Shown: in pieces, positions 9,822 to 20,628 of the stretch
How the letters are laid out: each line of letters begins with the position of its first letter
Numbering within the stretch: the first letter of the stretch is position 1
Assembly (NCBI GenBank): GCA_035934535.1
Contig: DASYXS010000098.1
Span: 1 to 27,405, forward strand
Reading direction: 5' to 3'
DNA: 27,405 bases
DNA from: DASSJF01 sp035934535
GTDB lineage: Bacteria; Sysuimicrobiota; Sysuimicrobiia; Sysuimicrobiales; Segetimicrobiaceae
Notes under the pieces: generated by a model
Seen by the model: only the letters and a program-made list of their open reading frames with translations
What the model was told of the DNA's origin: nothing
Database searches by the model: none
Position numbers and translations under genes: made by a program

Positions 9822-10717
9822 GGCGCCTGCGCCGCGGGGACCGCATGGTGCTGATCGCGCAGCGCCTCTTTCAGGAGCCGCACAAAGTCTTTCCGCTCAG
9901 CACGTTCACCGAGGCGCTCGGCGCCGCGAAGTCGACGATCAGCGAGGACCTGTCCGCCCTGCGCGCGTTGTGCGAGGAGCACCAGTTGGGCCGGATCGAG
10001 ACCCTCGCCGGCGCCGCGGGCGGCGTGCGGTACACGCCGCTGTGCACGGCGGGGCAGATCGCCGCGATCGCGGAGGACCTCGCCGCGCGGCTCCGCCAGC
10101 CGTCCCGCATCCTTCCCGGCGGGTTCCTGTACATGACCGACCTGCTCTCGCTGCCGTCGGTGACGTCGCGGCTCGGCGACGTCTTCGCGACGTTCTTCGC
10201 CGACCGGCGCCCGGACGTCGTGCTGGCGATGGAGGTCAAGGGCATCCCGCTGGCGCTCATGACCGCGCGCGCGTTCAACGTGCCGCTGGTCACGATTCGC
10301 CGCGGCGGCCGCGCGATGGAAGGAGCCGAGGGCGCGTCGGTCACGGTGAACTACGTTTCGGGCTCGTCGCGCGCCGTGCAGGCGATGACGCTGCCGCTTC
10401 GCGCGGTGGCCCCGGGCGCGCGCGCGCTGTTTATCGACGACTTTCTGCGCGGCGGCGGGACCGCGCGCGGGGTGCACGACCTGATGCGGGAGTGCCGCGC
10501 CGAGATCGTCGGGATCGGGGTGTTGATCGAGACGAGCCAGCCCCGCGAGAAACTCGTGGACGAGTACGTCGCGCTGCTCACGTTCGACGGCGTCGATGAG
10601 GCGGCGGGCGCCGTGTGGATCAGTCCGAGCCGCCGGGCCCTGCGACGCGTCTCGGCGGCCGCGCCCGCGGACCCGCCCCGGGCCGCCATGCCATCCAAGG
10701 CGGCCGAGCGGTCCTGA
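9818..10717 (+). CDS. purR: Bacillus-type purine operon repressor PurR
   Basis: A 299-residue protein with an N-terminal winged helix (about 1-75; STFTEALGAAKSTISEDLSALR) and a phosphoribosyltransferase-like C-terminal domain. It follows B. subtilis PurR closely: GAAGGVRYTP, RILPGGFLYMTDLL, VKGIPLAL, NYVSGSS, the PRPP loop ALFIDDFLRGGGT and LVDEYVALL. In that family PRPP binding releases the repressor from purine genes. The start is GTG 9818, overlapping the upstream TGA, with GGGGGAGG at 9806-9813; this gives MRRLRRGDRM, which aligns with the Bacillus N-terminus. In Bacillus the next gene is the RidA homologue yabJ; here an acetyltransferase follows and ridA is 13.5 kb away. The last 30 residues are an Ala/Pro-rich tail absent from B. 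subtilis. Confidence 0.96.
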   Translation: MRRLRRGDRMVLIAQRLFQEPHKVFPLSTFTEALGAAKSTISEDLSALRALCEEHQLGRIETLAGAAGGVRYTPLCTAGQIAAIAEDLAARLRQPSRILPGGFLYMTDLLSLPSVTSRLGDVFATFFADRRPDVVLAMEVKGIPLALMTARAFNVPLVTIRRGGRAMEGAEGASVTVNYVSGSSRAVQAMTLPLRAVAPGARALFIDDFLRGGGTARGVHDLMRECRAEIVGIGVLIETSQPREKLVDEYVALLTFDGVDEAAGAVWISPSRRALRRVSAAAPADPPRAAMPSKAAERS

Positions 10718-11550
10718 CGCCCGAGGTTCGCGGGGACGCGCCCGGCGCGGGTGCTTCTCGCGCCGCTGTCGATGAGCTGATCGAAGAGTGTCTTTCAGCC
10801 GCCGCGGCCGCCTACGTGCGCCAGGGGGGCGGCGAGGTCCACGACGAACCGGCACTGACCTGGGTGTCCACCGGGACGCGCATCCCGTTTTACAACGGGG
10901 TGGTGCGGACGCGTCTCTCCGACCGGGACGCCGACCGCGTCATCGAGACGGTCACCGCCGAGTTTCACGCCCGCGGGCGGCTCATGGGATGGTGGGTAAT
11001 GCCTCCGAGCCGCCCGATCGATCTCGCCGCGCGCCTCGCGGCCCGCGGATTTGCGCCGTGGATGGGCGATCTCGGCATGGCGGCGGACCTTGCCGGCGTG
11101 CCCGAGGCCGTGCCGCTGCCGCCGGAGGTCACGATCGAACGGGTGCGTACCATGGAGGCGCTCGAAGACTGGCTGCGGGCGTTCGGCGCCGGCTTCGGCG
11201 TTCCCGAGTGGGGCCTCGCCATCTATCGACGGCTGCCGGCCGGCGTCCCGCCGGCCGAATCCCGGTTTAGCTTCTATCTCGCGCGTGCCGCCGGTGTCCC
11301 CGTTGCCACGTCGATGTGGTTTCCGGCGGAGCGCGCCGCGGTGCTCGACGAGATCGCCACCGTCCCGGCGATGCGGCGGCGCGGCATCGGCACGGCCGTG
11401 ACGCACGCCGCTCTTCAGGACGCCCGGCGGACGGGATACGACACCGCCGTGCTGGTCGCATCCGAGGCCGGCGCGCCGGTATACCGGCAGCTCGGCTTCA
11501 AGGCCTACGGGCGCCGCCAGATCTACCTTCAGACCGTCTCCCCGCGATAA
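10714..11550 (+). CDS. GNAT family N-acetyltransferase
   Basis: The C-terminal half is a GNAT fold: VLDEIATVPAMRRRGIGTAVTHAAL contains the acetyl-CoA pyrophosphate loop (R-R-x-G-I-G-T), followed by VLVASEAGAPVYRQLGFKAYGR, the usual last strand and helix. The N-terminal half (TWVSTGTRIPFYNGVVRT, then MPPSRPIDLAARLAARGFA) is typical of two-domain GNATs with a degenerate first domain. The substrate is unknown. The start is unclear: in frame there is no ATG/GTG/TTG between GTG 10615, which would overlap purR by 103 nt, and GTG 10816. CTG 10714 forms a CTGA overlap with the purR stop, parallel to the GTGA/ATGA overlaps used elsewhere here, and gives 278 residues. A TGA-free frame and the motifs make the gene itself secure. 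Confidence 0.85.
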   Translation: MTPEVRGDAPGAGASRAAVDELIEECLSAAAAAYVRQGGGEVHDEPALTWVSTGTRIPFYNGVVRTRLSDRDADRVIETVTAEFHARGRLMGWWVMPPSRPIDLAARLAARGFAPWMGDLGMAADLAGVPEAVPLPPEVTIERVRTMEALEDWLRAFGAGFGVPEWGLAIYRRLPAGVPPAESRFSFYLARAAGVPVATSMWFPAERAAVLDEIATVPAMRRRGIGTAVTHAALQDARRTGYDTAVLVASEAGAPVYRQLGFKAYGRRQIYLQTVSPR

Positions 11551-11554
11551 GAGG

Positions 11555-11568
11555 CCGGAGGACTCCGG
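11555..11568 (+). other. Short hairpin after the GNAT gene
   Basis: CCGGAG-GA-CTCCGG is a perfect 6-bp inverted repeat immediately after the acetyltransferase stop. It is followed by AATTACC, not a T-run, so it is at best a weak or factor-assisted end of the ispE-purR transcript. Confidence 0.35.
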
Positions 11569-11577
11569 AATTACCGC

Positions 11578-11605
11578 TTGACATCTCTGCTAACGCTGTT
11601 AGATT
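11578..11605 (+). promoter_or_regulatory. Promoter of the tetR-MFP-RND operon
   Basis: A consensus TTGACA (11578-11583), a 16-nt spacer and TAGATT (11600-11605) precede the TetR gene by 25 nt. The ribosome site GAGGTGA (11614-11620) is 9 nt from ATG 11630. The AT-rich stretch stands out from the 70% GC background. Confidence 0.75.
11590..11602. promoter_or_regulatory. Candidate TetR operator between -35 and -10
   Basis: CTAAC-GCT-GTTAG is a perfect inverted repeat filling the second half of the promoter spacer and touching the -10. A dimer bound here would block RNA polymerase, which fits autorepression by the TetR gene that follows. Confidence 0.65.
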
Positions 11606-11629
11606 ATTTAAGTGAGGTGAGATTCTCTT

Positions 11630-12433
11630 ATGGGCGTACGTGAACGCCGGCAGCGAGAGCGCGAGGAACTGCGGCGGGCCATTTTGGACGCCGCGCGGGA
11701 GATCGCCTCGGGGGAAGGCTGGTCCGCCGTCACAATCCGGCGCGTCGCGGAGAAGATCGAGTACAGCCCTCCGGTCATCTACGAGCACTTCAGCAGCAAA
11801 GAGGAGATCGTGATCGCGCTGCTCCGCGAGGGCTTCCGCCGGATGCTGGCCGCGATGCGCGCCGCGCGCGACGCGCAGAAAGACCCCGATGAAGCGCTCC
11901 TCGCGATCGGGCAGGCCTACTGGTCCTTTTCGGCCGCGCACCCGGAGATGCACCTCGGGATGCACGGCGAGACCGCGTTCGAAGCCTGTATGGTGCGGCC
12001 GTACCTGTCGGGGACCAAGAACGGCCACGACGAGTCCGCGGGGCCGCCCCGTCACCGTCCGTTCGACGAAGTCCACGATCGAGCGGAGTGGGACGAGTTT
12101 TTCCGGTCGCGCTCGGCAAAGATCCCCGCCGACGAACCGTTCCCCGAGACGCGGGAGATCTTTCTGACCGTGCGCGACGCCCTGGAGCGCGCCCTCGGCG
12201 GGCGGGCCGGTGATCTCGAGAGCCTGTCCTGGAAGGTCGTGACCCTCTGGGGATCGACCCACGGCATCGTGACGCTCGCAATGGCGGGGCTCATTCCCAA
12301 CGGCCGCGAAACGGGCGGCCGTCTCGTCGAGAAAATGCACCGCGACCTGCTGCGCGCGTGGCGCGCGGAGACCAAGCCGCCGCGCCCGGGTGCCGGCCGC
12401 GGGGCCCCGCGGAGCAAGACGCGGGCGCGCTGA
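11630..12433 (+). CDS. TetR/AcrR family repressor with WHG-type C-terminal domain
   Basis: A 267-residue regulator. Residues 1-70 form the TetR DNA-binding domain: RRAILDAAREIASGEGWSAVTIRRVAEKIEYSPPVIYEHFSSKEEI is broken into the expected helices, with the recognition helix near 45-58. The C-terminal part ends with LWGSTHGIVTLAMAGL, the W-x-x-x-H-G signature of the WHG (TetR_C_33) ligand domain. Residues 125-165 form a long charged insert (TKNGHDESAGPPRHRPFDEVHDR). It is the first gene of an operon with an RND pump, and an inverted repeat sits in its own promoter, so it probably controls that pump. The ligand cannot be predicted. A basic Pro/Arg-rich tail follows the ligand domain. Confidence 0.93.
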   Translation: MGVRERRQREREELRRAILDAAREIASGEGWSAVTIRRVAEKIEYSPPVIYEHFSSKEEIVIALLREGFRRMLAAMRAARDAQKDPDEALLAIGQAYWSFSAAHPEMHLGMHGETAFEACMVRPYLSGTKNGHDESAGPPRHRPFDEVHDRAEWDEFFRSRSAKIPADEPFPETREIFLTVRDALERALGGRAGDLESLSWKVVTLWGSTHGIVTLAMAGLIPNGRETGGRLVEKMHRDLLRAWRAETKPPRPGAGRGAPRSKTRAR

Positions 12434-12509
12434 CGTCGTTGATCGGATGGGGACCATGCGCCGCTCCGGGCCAAAAGCCCTCGGGCGCGCGGGGATGGAG
12501 GAACCGGAG

Positions 12510-13811
12510 ATGCGGACGCGGGTCGTGGTTGTGGGTGTCGTGGTGGTCGCGGTGCTGGCGTTGTCCGTGGTGATTCGGGGGATCGGCCGGCCGGCGCCGT
12601 CTGCGCCGGCGGCGGCGCCCGATCCGGCGGCGGTGACGGTCGTCGCGGCTACCTCCGGCGACGTGGTGAGCCGCGTCCTCGCCACCGGGACCGTCACGAG
12701 CATCCGCGATGCGCGGCTCGGGTCCAAGTTGTCGGGCCGCGTCGCCGCGGTACTCGTCGAGGAAGGCGATCGCGTGGCCGCGGGCACGCCGCTGCTCCGG
12801 TTGGACACGAGTGATCTCCTCGCGCAGCAGGCCCAGGCCCAGGCGAGCGTCGCGGCCGCGCGCGCGCAGCTGCAGAAAGTCGTCACCGGCGCGCGGCCGG
12901 AGGAGCGCCGGCAGACGGCGGACGCCGTTCAGCAGGCGCGGGCCAACTTGGATTCGGCGCAGGCCTCGGTGCGGTGGGCGCAGATGACGGTGGACCGCGA
13001 TCGCTCGCTAGCGGCGCAGGGCGCGATCGCCCAGCAGGACCTCGACCAGGCCGCGACGCAGCTGCGGGTTGCCCAGGCCCAGGCCGCCCAGGCGCAGGCC
13101 GCGTACGACTCCGCGGTGCAGAACGCCTCGCTCGTGCGCATCGGCGCGCGCGACGAAGACATTCAGGCCGCGCGGGCGCAGCTGGCACAGGCGGAGGCCG
13201 CCCTGGCCGCGATCGACGTCCAGCTGCGCGACGCGACGATCCGGGCGCCCTTCGCCGGGACGATCACGAAGCGCGACGTGGAGCCGGGGCAGATCGTTTC
13301 GCCGGCGACGACGTCCACGAACCCGCTCTTGGTGCTGAGTCAGGTCGACGACGTTTACGCGGAGTTCGTCGTGCCCGCGCAGCACCGGTTCGAGCTGCAG
13401 CCGGGCCAGACGGCCCTGTTCGCCGTCGACGGGCTGCCCGGCCGGACGTTTCAGGGCAGCGTGGAGCTGGTCCGGCCCGCGGCCGATGCGCCGAGCCGGA
13501 CGTTTGGCGTGCGCATCCTGGCGCACAACGTGGACGGGGCGCTGCGGCCAGGGATGTTCGCCCGCGGGGCGATCACAGTCGGCGTGCGGCACGATGTCCT
13601 GCAGATCCCCGAAGGGGCGGTCGTCACGGCGGCCTCCGGGCCGATGGTGTTCGTGGTCCGCGACGGCCGGGCCGTCCGGCGTCCGCTCACCCTCGGCGAG
13701 CACCACGACGGCAGGGTCGACGTGACGGCTGGTCTCGCCGCGGGCGAGACGGTGGTGGCCCAGGGGCAGGACGCCCTGACGGACAACCAGCCGGTCACGG
13801 TCCGCCGGTAG
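12510..13811 (+). CDS. RND efflux periplasmic adaptor (membrane fusion protein)
   Basis: A 433-residue protein starting MRTRVVVVGVVVVAVLALSVV, a signal or anchor segment. It continues with a split lipoyl domain (RLGSKLSGRVAAVLVEEGDRVAAGTPLLRLD and, later, ATIRAPFAGTITKRDVEPGQIV) around an Ala/Gln-rich coiled-coil hairpin (about 100-245). A beta-barrel (VDDVYAEFVVPAQ) and a membrane-proximal domain (LQIPEGAVV, VRDGRAVRRPLTLGE) follow. It bridges the inner-membrane pump and the outer-membrane factor. ATG 12510 is preferred because GGAGGAA (12498-12503) lies 6 nt upstream; in-frame ATGs at 12447, 12456 and 12495 would give longer forms. The RND gene starts 16 nt downstream. Confidence 0.93.
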   Translation: MRTRVVVVGVVVVAVLALSVVIRGIGRPAPSAPAAAPDPAAVTVVAATSGDVVSRVLATGTVTSIRDARLGSKLSGRVAAVLVEEGDRVAAGTPLLRLDTSDLLAQQAQAQASVAAARAQLQKVVTGARPEERRQTADAVQQARANLDSAQASVRWAQMTVDRDRSLAAQGAIAQQDLDQAATQLRVAQAQAAQAQAAYDSAVQNASLVRIGARDEDIQAARAQLAQAEAALAAIDVQLRDATIRAPFAGTITKRDVEPGQIVSPATTSTNPLLVLSQVDDVYAEFVVPAQHRFELQPGQTALFAVDGLPGRTFQGSVELVRPAADAPSRTFGVRILAHNVDGALRPGMFARGAITVGVRHDVLQIPEGAVVTAASGPMVFVVRDGRAVRRPLTLGEHHDGRVDVTAGLAAGETVVAQGQDALTDNQPVTVRR

Positions 13812-13827
13812 GGCCGGGGGCGCCGCG

Positions 13828-17037
<3,210 letters not shown>

Positions 17038-17077
17038 CGGCATGCCGGCCGCGAAATTGTGACCACGCCACCGACGT

Positions 17078-17106
17078 TTGACGCGGACAGAAGCGAGGGA
17101 TACGCT
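17078..17106 (+). promoter_or_regulatory. Promoter of the tetR-OMF-ABC efflux operon
   Basis: TTGACG (17078-17083), a 17-nt spacer and TACGCT (17101-17106) form a good sigma-A promoter. Predicted transcription starts near 17112-17114. Confidence 0.7.
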
Positions 17107-17123
17107 GAATGAGCGGTCAGTCA
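17106..17123. promoter_or_regulatory. Candidate TetR operator over the transcription start
   Basis: TGAATGA-GCGG-TCAGTCA is an inverted repeat with 6 of 7 paired positions. It begins at the end of the -10 and covers the expected start of transcription. The TGA...TCA style resembles known AcrR/TetR operators, suggesting autorepression by the gene that follows. Confidence 0.65.
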
Positions 17124-17162
17124 TCGTTGTTCGCCGAAGTGCCGGGAGGCGTGCCCGCAGCC

Positions 17163-17822
17163 ATGGTCCGCTTGAGCACAGCCGCGCGCCAGGTCCGTAC
17201 GGGAGAGCGGCGCGCGCAGATCTTGCGCGCCGCGCTGGAGGTGTTCAGCCGCCGCGGATTCCACGGCGCGACGATCCGCGAGATCGCCTCGACCGCGGGC
17301 CTGGCCGAGGGAACAATCTACCTGTATTTCCCGAGCAAGCAGGACGTCCTGCGCGGTGTGATCGGCGTGATCGCAGACGACGGCGCGCCGCCCACGCCCG
17401 ACCAGTTCGCGCGCGGCGACGACGAGGGGTTTGTCCTCGCGTTCGTGCGCGCGCGCGTCCAGACGCTGGCGCGGCACGCGTCGTTCATCCGGCTCGTCGT
17501 GCATGAGGCCGATCTGCACGAAGATGTCCGGCGGGAGTTCTTTCGGCGGCTGCACGAACCGTTTGTTCAACGGTTTCGCGCCTACCTCGAGGCGCGCATC
17601 GCGGCCGGCGCCTTCCGGCCGGTCAACACCGAGGTCGCCGCCTCGATCTGTTTCCGCATGGTGATGAGCTACATCATGACGCAGCACGTGCTCGGCTTCG
17701 CCGGCATCCGGTATGACGACGAGGAGTACCTGGGCGAGATGGTGGCGCTGATCCTGCGGGGCCTGATGGTTCGCGCGCCCGCGCCGCTTTCCGCACCCGG
17801 GACGGCCAAGAGGGGGGACTGA
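17163..17822 (+). CDS. TetR/AcrR family repressor of the ABC efflux operon
   Basis: The DNA-binding domain is clear: RRAQILRAALEVFSRRGFHGATI, then REIASTAGLAEGTIYLYFPSK, a textbook TetR helix-turn-helix. It is followed by an all-helical ligand domain. An in-frame ATG at 17109 gives 237 residues, but it lies upstream of the transcription start predicted from the promoter at 17078-17106 and inside the inverted-repeat operator. I therefore prefer ATG 17163 (219 residues), which still leaves 15 residues before the first helix; GGGAGG at 17144-17149 is 13 nt upstream, rather far. The gene ends one base before the TolC-like gene, so it is co-transcribed with the pump it likely controls. Confidence 0.92.
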   Translation: MVRLSTAARQVRTGERRAQILRAALEVFSRRGFHGATIREIASTAGLAEGTIYLYFPSKQDVLRGVIGVIADDGAPPTPDQFARGDDEGFVLAFVRARVQTLARHASFIRLVVHEADLHEDVRREFFRRLHEPFVQRFRAYLEARIAAGAFRPVNTEVAASICFRMVMSYIMTQHVLGFAGIRYDDEEYLGEMVALILRGLMVRAPAPLSAPGTAKRGD

Positions 17823-17823
17823 A

Positions 17824-19293
17824 ATGCCCGGTCGGCTCGTTCGTTCGGTTGCGTTCATCGCGCTCGCGGCGACGGCGCTTCTTCCGTTGACGGCGGCCGC
17901 GCAGACGCAGCCGGCCCAACCACCCGTCCCGTCGAGTCCGACGCAGCCGACCCAACCGCCGGCGTCGTCGGGCCCGGCGATGGTGATCCCACCGGTGCCG
18001 CCGGTGCCGTCCGTCGGCGGCGGCGCGCCGCTCACGCTGCTCGACGCGGTCCGCCGCGCGCTGGAACAGAACCTCTCGGTGCGGCAGGCGGCTCTCGCGG
18101 TCGCGATCGCCCGCGCGCAGGTAGGCCAGGCGGAGGCGGGGCTCTGGCCGACCGTGTCGGTGGGAGCGAGCAATACGCAGCAGACGCCGCCGGGCAACTC
18201 GACGCTGGGCGGAACGATCAACATCCCGAGTGCCGGGATTACCGGCGCCCCCTTCACCGCGGTCGTGCCCGGGGCTGCGCCGCCGCAGTGGAACGTCCAC
18301 GGCACCTTCCAGTATGCGGTCTATACCGGGAACGCCGTGCAGGATCAGATCGCGATCGCGCAGGCCAACCTGCGCGGGCAGCAGAGCGCGTTCGCGGCGA
18401 CGGCGGGGCAGACGGTGCTCGCGGTCCGGCAAGCCTACTTCAACTACGTGCAGAGCGAAGGCCAAGTGGCGGCCGCGCAGCGCGCCGTCGTCGCCTCGCA
18501 GGAGAATGTGCGGGTCACGCAGGCGCAGGTCAATGTCGGCACCTCGCCCGAGTTCAACCTGCTGCAGGCGCAGGTGCAGCTCGCGCAGGCCCAGCGGACG
18601 CTGACGCAGGCCAAGGCCGCCGCCGTCCAGGCCGAGCAGCAGCTCGCCGCCGTCGTCAATCTGCCGATCTCGTCGGCGATCGCTGCGACGACGCCGATGG
18701 GGCTGCCGGCCCCGCCGCAGGACGTGGAGGCCCTGGTGAAGCAGGGGCTCTCTACCCGGCCCGAGATCGCGCAGGCGCAGGCCGCGATCCAGGCGGCCCA
18801 GGCCGCGGTCGATCTGGCCGCGGCGGGGCTCCGCCCCAACATCACGTTGACCGGCGGTCCGCAGATGCAGTCGAACACCCTCTCGACGAGCACGCCGGTG
18901 ACCTGGGCCGGCACCCTGGCGCTGACGCTCGCGATCTTCGACGGCGGCCTCACCAAGGCGAAGGTCGAGCAGGCGCGCCAGCAGCTCGCGCTCACGCGGG
19001 TGCAGCGGGAGCAGACGCAGCAGACGGTCGAGGAACAGGTGCGCGCCGCGTACTTGAACCTCCAGCAGGCGGCGGAGTCGCTCGCCTCGGCGCAGGCCGG
19101 CCTGACCGCGGCGCAGGAAGCGCTGCGGATCGCGGGCGTGCGGTTTCAGGCCGGGGTCGGGACGCAGCTCGAGGTCGTGACGGCGATCCAAAACCTCGCC
19201 GCGGCCGACGCCGCGGTAGTGCAGGCGCTGTTCCAGTACAATCTCGCCCTTGCGCAGATCGACCAGGCCGTCGGGAACCAGATCACGCTGTGA
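17824..19293 (+). CDS. TolC-like outer-membrane efflux protein
   Basis: A 489-residue protein with a signal peptide (hydrophobic LVRSVAFIALAATALLPLTAAAQ, cleavage after about residue 26) and a Pro/Thr-rich linker to about 65. Two outer-membrane efflux protein (OEP) repeats follow, each a long Ala/Gln-rich coiled-coil pair. Signature points are LLDAVRRALEQNLSVRQAAL, VRQAYFNYVQSEGQVAAA, LVKQGLSTRPEIAQAQ and VRAAYLNLQQAAESLASAQ. It forms a trimeric channel through an outer membrane, so its presence indicates a diderm cell. It sits between its regulator and the HlyD-like adaptor and is the only outer-membrane factor in the window, so it may also serve the RND pump. Confidence 0.95.
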   Translation: MPGRLVRSVAFIALAATALLPLTAAAQTQPAQPPVPSSPTQPTQPPASSGPAMVIPPVPPVPSVGGGAPLTLLDAVRRALEQNLSVRQAALAVAIARAQVGQAEAGLWPTVSVGASNTQQTPPGNSTLGGTINIPSAGITGAPFTAVVPGAAPPQWNVHGTFQYAVYTGNAVQDQIAIAQANLRGQQSAFAATAGQTVLAVRQAYFNYVQSEGQVAAAQRAVVASQENVRVTQAQVNVGTSPEFNLLQAQVQLAQAQRTLTQAKAAAVQAEQQLAAVVNLPISSAIAATTPMGLPAPPQDVEALVKQGLSTRPEIAQAQAAIQAAQAAVDLAAAGLRPNITLTGGPQMQSNTLSTSTPVTWAGTLALTLAIFDGGLTKAKVEQARQQLALTRVQREQTQQTVEEQVRAAYLNLQQAAESLASAQAGLTAAQEALRIAGVRFQAGVGTQLEVVTAIQNLAAADAAVVQALFQYNLALAQIDQAVGNQITL

Positions 19294-19320
19294 CGGCGGG
19301 CGCCTGATGCGGCGCGTCTG

Positions 19321-20628
19321 ATGGCCGCGTCCCCGCCGGGCCGCAGCCGCCGGCCGCTTCTGCTCGCGGCCCTCGCCGTGGTCGTGCTGGCGGTGATTGG
19401 CTGGGAGGGGTGGCAGGCGTATCTGCGGCGCCAGAGCGCCGACCAGCTGTTCGGCTCGGGTTCGATCGAAGCGACGCAGGTCGACATCGCGTCGAAGATC
19501 ACCGGCCGCATCGTCAAGCTGGCCGCGGCCGAGGGTGACACCGTGCACGCGGGCGAGGTCTTGGTGCGGCTCGACGGCCGCGATCTCGCGGCGCAGGTCG
19601 ATCAGGCGCGCGCGAACGTGGCCGCGGCGGAGGCGAAGGTGACGCAGGCCGCGTCCGCGATCGAGAGCCAGCAGCAGACGGCCGACACGCAGGTCGCGCA
19701 GGCGCGCGCGGCGCTGGCCGCCGCGCAGACGCGCGTGCCGCAGGCGCAGACGACCGTGACCCTGCAGGGACAGACGGTTGAGCAGGCGGTCGCGCAGGCG
19801 CAGGCACAACTCAGCGCGGCGCAGGCGCAGGCCGCGAGCGCGCGGTCGAACCTTGCGAAGGCCCAGAGCGATTACGCGCGCGCGAAGATGCTGCTTGCGC
19901 AAGGCGCGATTGCCGCGCAGGACGTCGACGCGGCGCGGACCGCGTACGACGCCGCGGTGGCCGCGGACCGCGGCGCCCGGGACGCCGTGACCCAGGCCCG
20001 GGCCGGCCTGGCGTCGGCGCAGGCGAACCGGCTGCAGGTCCCCATTCAGCAGCAGAACGTGCGCGCGAATCAGGCCGCCGTCAGCCAGGCGGCGGCGGCG
20101 GTCGCCAACGCGGAAGCCGGCTACACCGTCGTCGCGCAGCGGCGCCAGGATCTCGCCGCGGCGCAGGCCGCGCTCGCCCAGGCCCGGGCGGCGCTCAGGT
20201 ACCAGCAAATCCTCCTCGGGTACACGACCGTCGTATCGCCGATCGACGGGGTCGTGCTGACCCAAAACAACCAGGAAGGCGAGGTCGTCGCGGCCGGCGG
20301 AGCCGTCTACACGATCGTGAATCCCGGCGACATGTGGCTGCGGGTGTATATTCCGGAGGATCAGATCGCGCGCGTGCACCTCGACCAGCGGGTGCAGATC
20401 GCCGTGGACACGTACCCCGGGCGGACGTTTCCCGCCCGCGTCTCCCAGATCTCCACCAAGGCCGAGTTTACGCCGATCAACGTGCAGTCCAGAGAGAACC
20501 GCGTGAAGCTCGTCTACGGCGTGAAGCTGCAGATCACCAGCCGCTACGGAGAGCTCAAACCGGGGATGCCGGCGGATGCGACGATCTACGTCGGATCCGC
20601 GGGGCCGGGGCAGCCGCCTTCCCCGTGA
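19321..20628 (+). CDS. HlyD/YbhG-like periplasmic adaptor of the ABC efflux pump
   Basis: A 435-residue membrane fusion protein: basic N-terminus, one membrane span (about 12-30, LLLAALAVVVLAVIGW), first lipoyl half (ASKITGRIVKLAAAEGDTVHAGEVLVRLD), and a very long Ala/Gln coiled-coil hairpin (about 95-295). The second lipoyl half (YTTVVSPIDGVVLTQNNQEGEVV) and a beta-barrel (MWLRVYIPEDQIARVHLDQRV) follow. The helical hairpin is about 200 residues, longer than in the RND adaptor, suggesting a wide periplasm or a taller assembly. E. coli YbhG/YhiI-type adaptors occupy the same place before dual ABC ATPases and ABC-2 permeases. Its TGA overlaps the ATPase GTG start (GTGA). Confidence 0.93.
   Translation: MAASPPGRSRRPLLLAALAVVVLAVIGWEGWQAYLRRQSADQLFGSGSIEATQVDIASKITGRIVKLAAAEGDTVHAGEVLVRLDGRDLAAQVDQARANVAAAEAKVTQAASAIESQQQTADTQVAQARAALAAAQTRVPQAQTTVTLQGQTVEQAVAQAQAQLSAAQAQAASARSNLAKAQSDYARAKMLLAQGAIAAQDVDAARTAYDAAVAADRGARDAVTQARAGLASAQANRLQVPIQQQNVRANQAAVSQAAAAVANAEAGYTVVAQRRQDLAAAQAALAQARAALRYQQILLGYTTVVSPIDGVVLTQNNQEGEVVAAGGAVYTIVNPGDMWLRVYIPEDQIARVHLDQRVQIAVDTYPGRTFPARVSQISTKAEFTPINVQSRENRVKLVYGVKLQITSRYGELKPGMPADATIYVGSAGPGQPPSP

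Noticed and set aside
10615..10713. GTG 10615 as start of the GNAT gene
   Set aside because: It would overlap purR by 103 nt and has no ribosome site; CTG 10714 or GTG 10816 fit the local coupling pattern better, though not proven.
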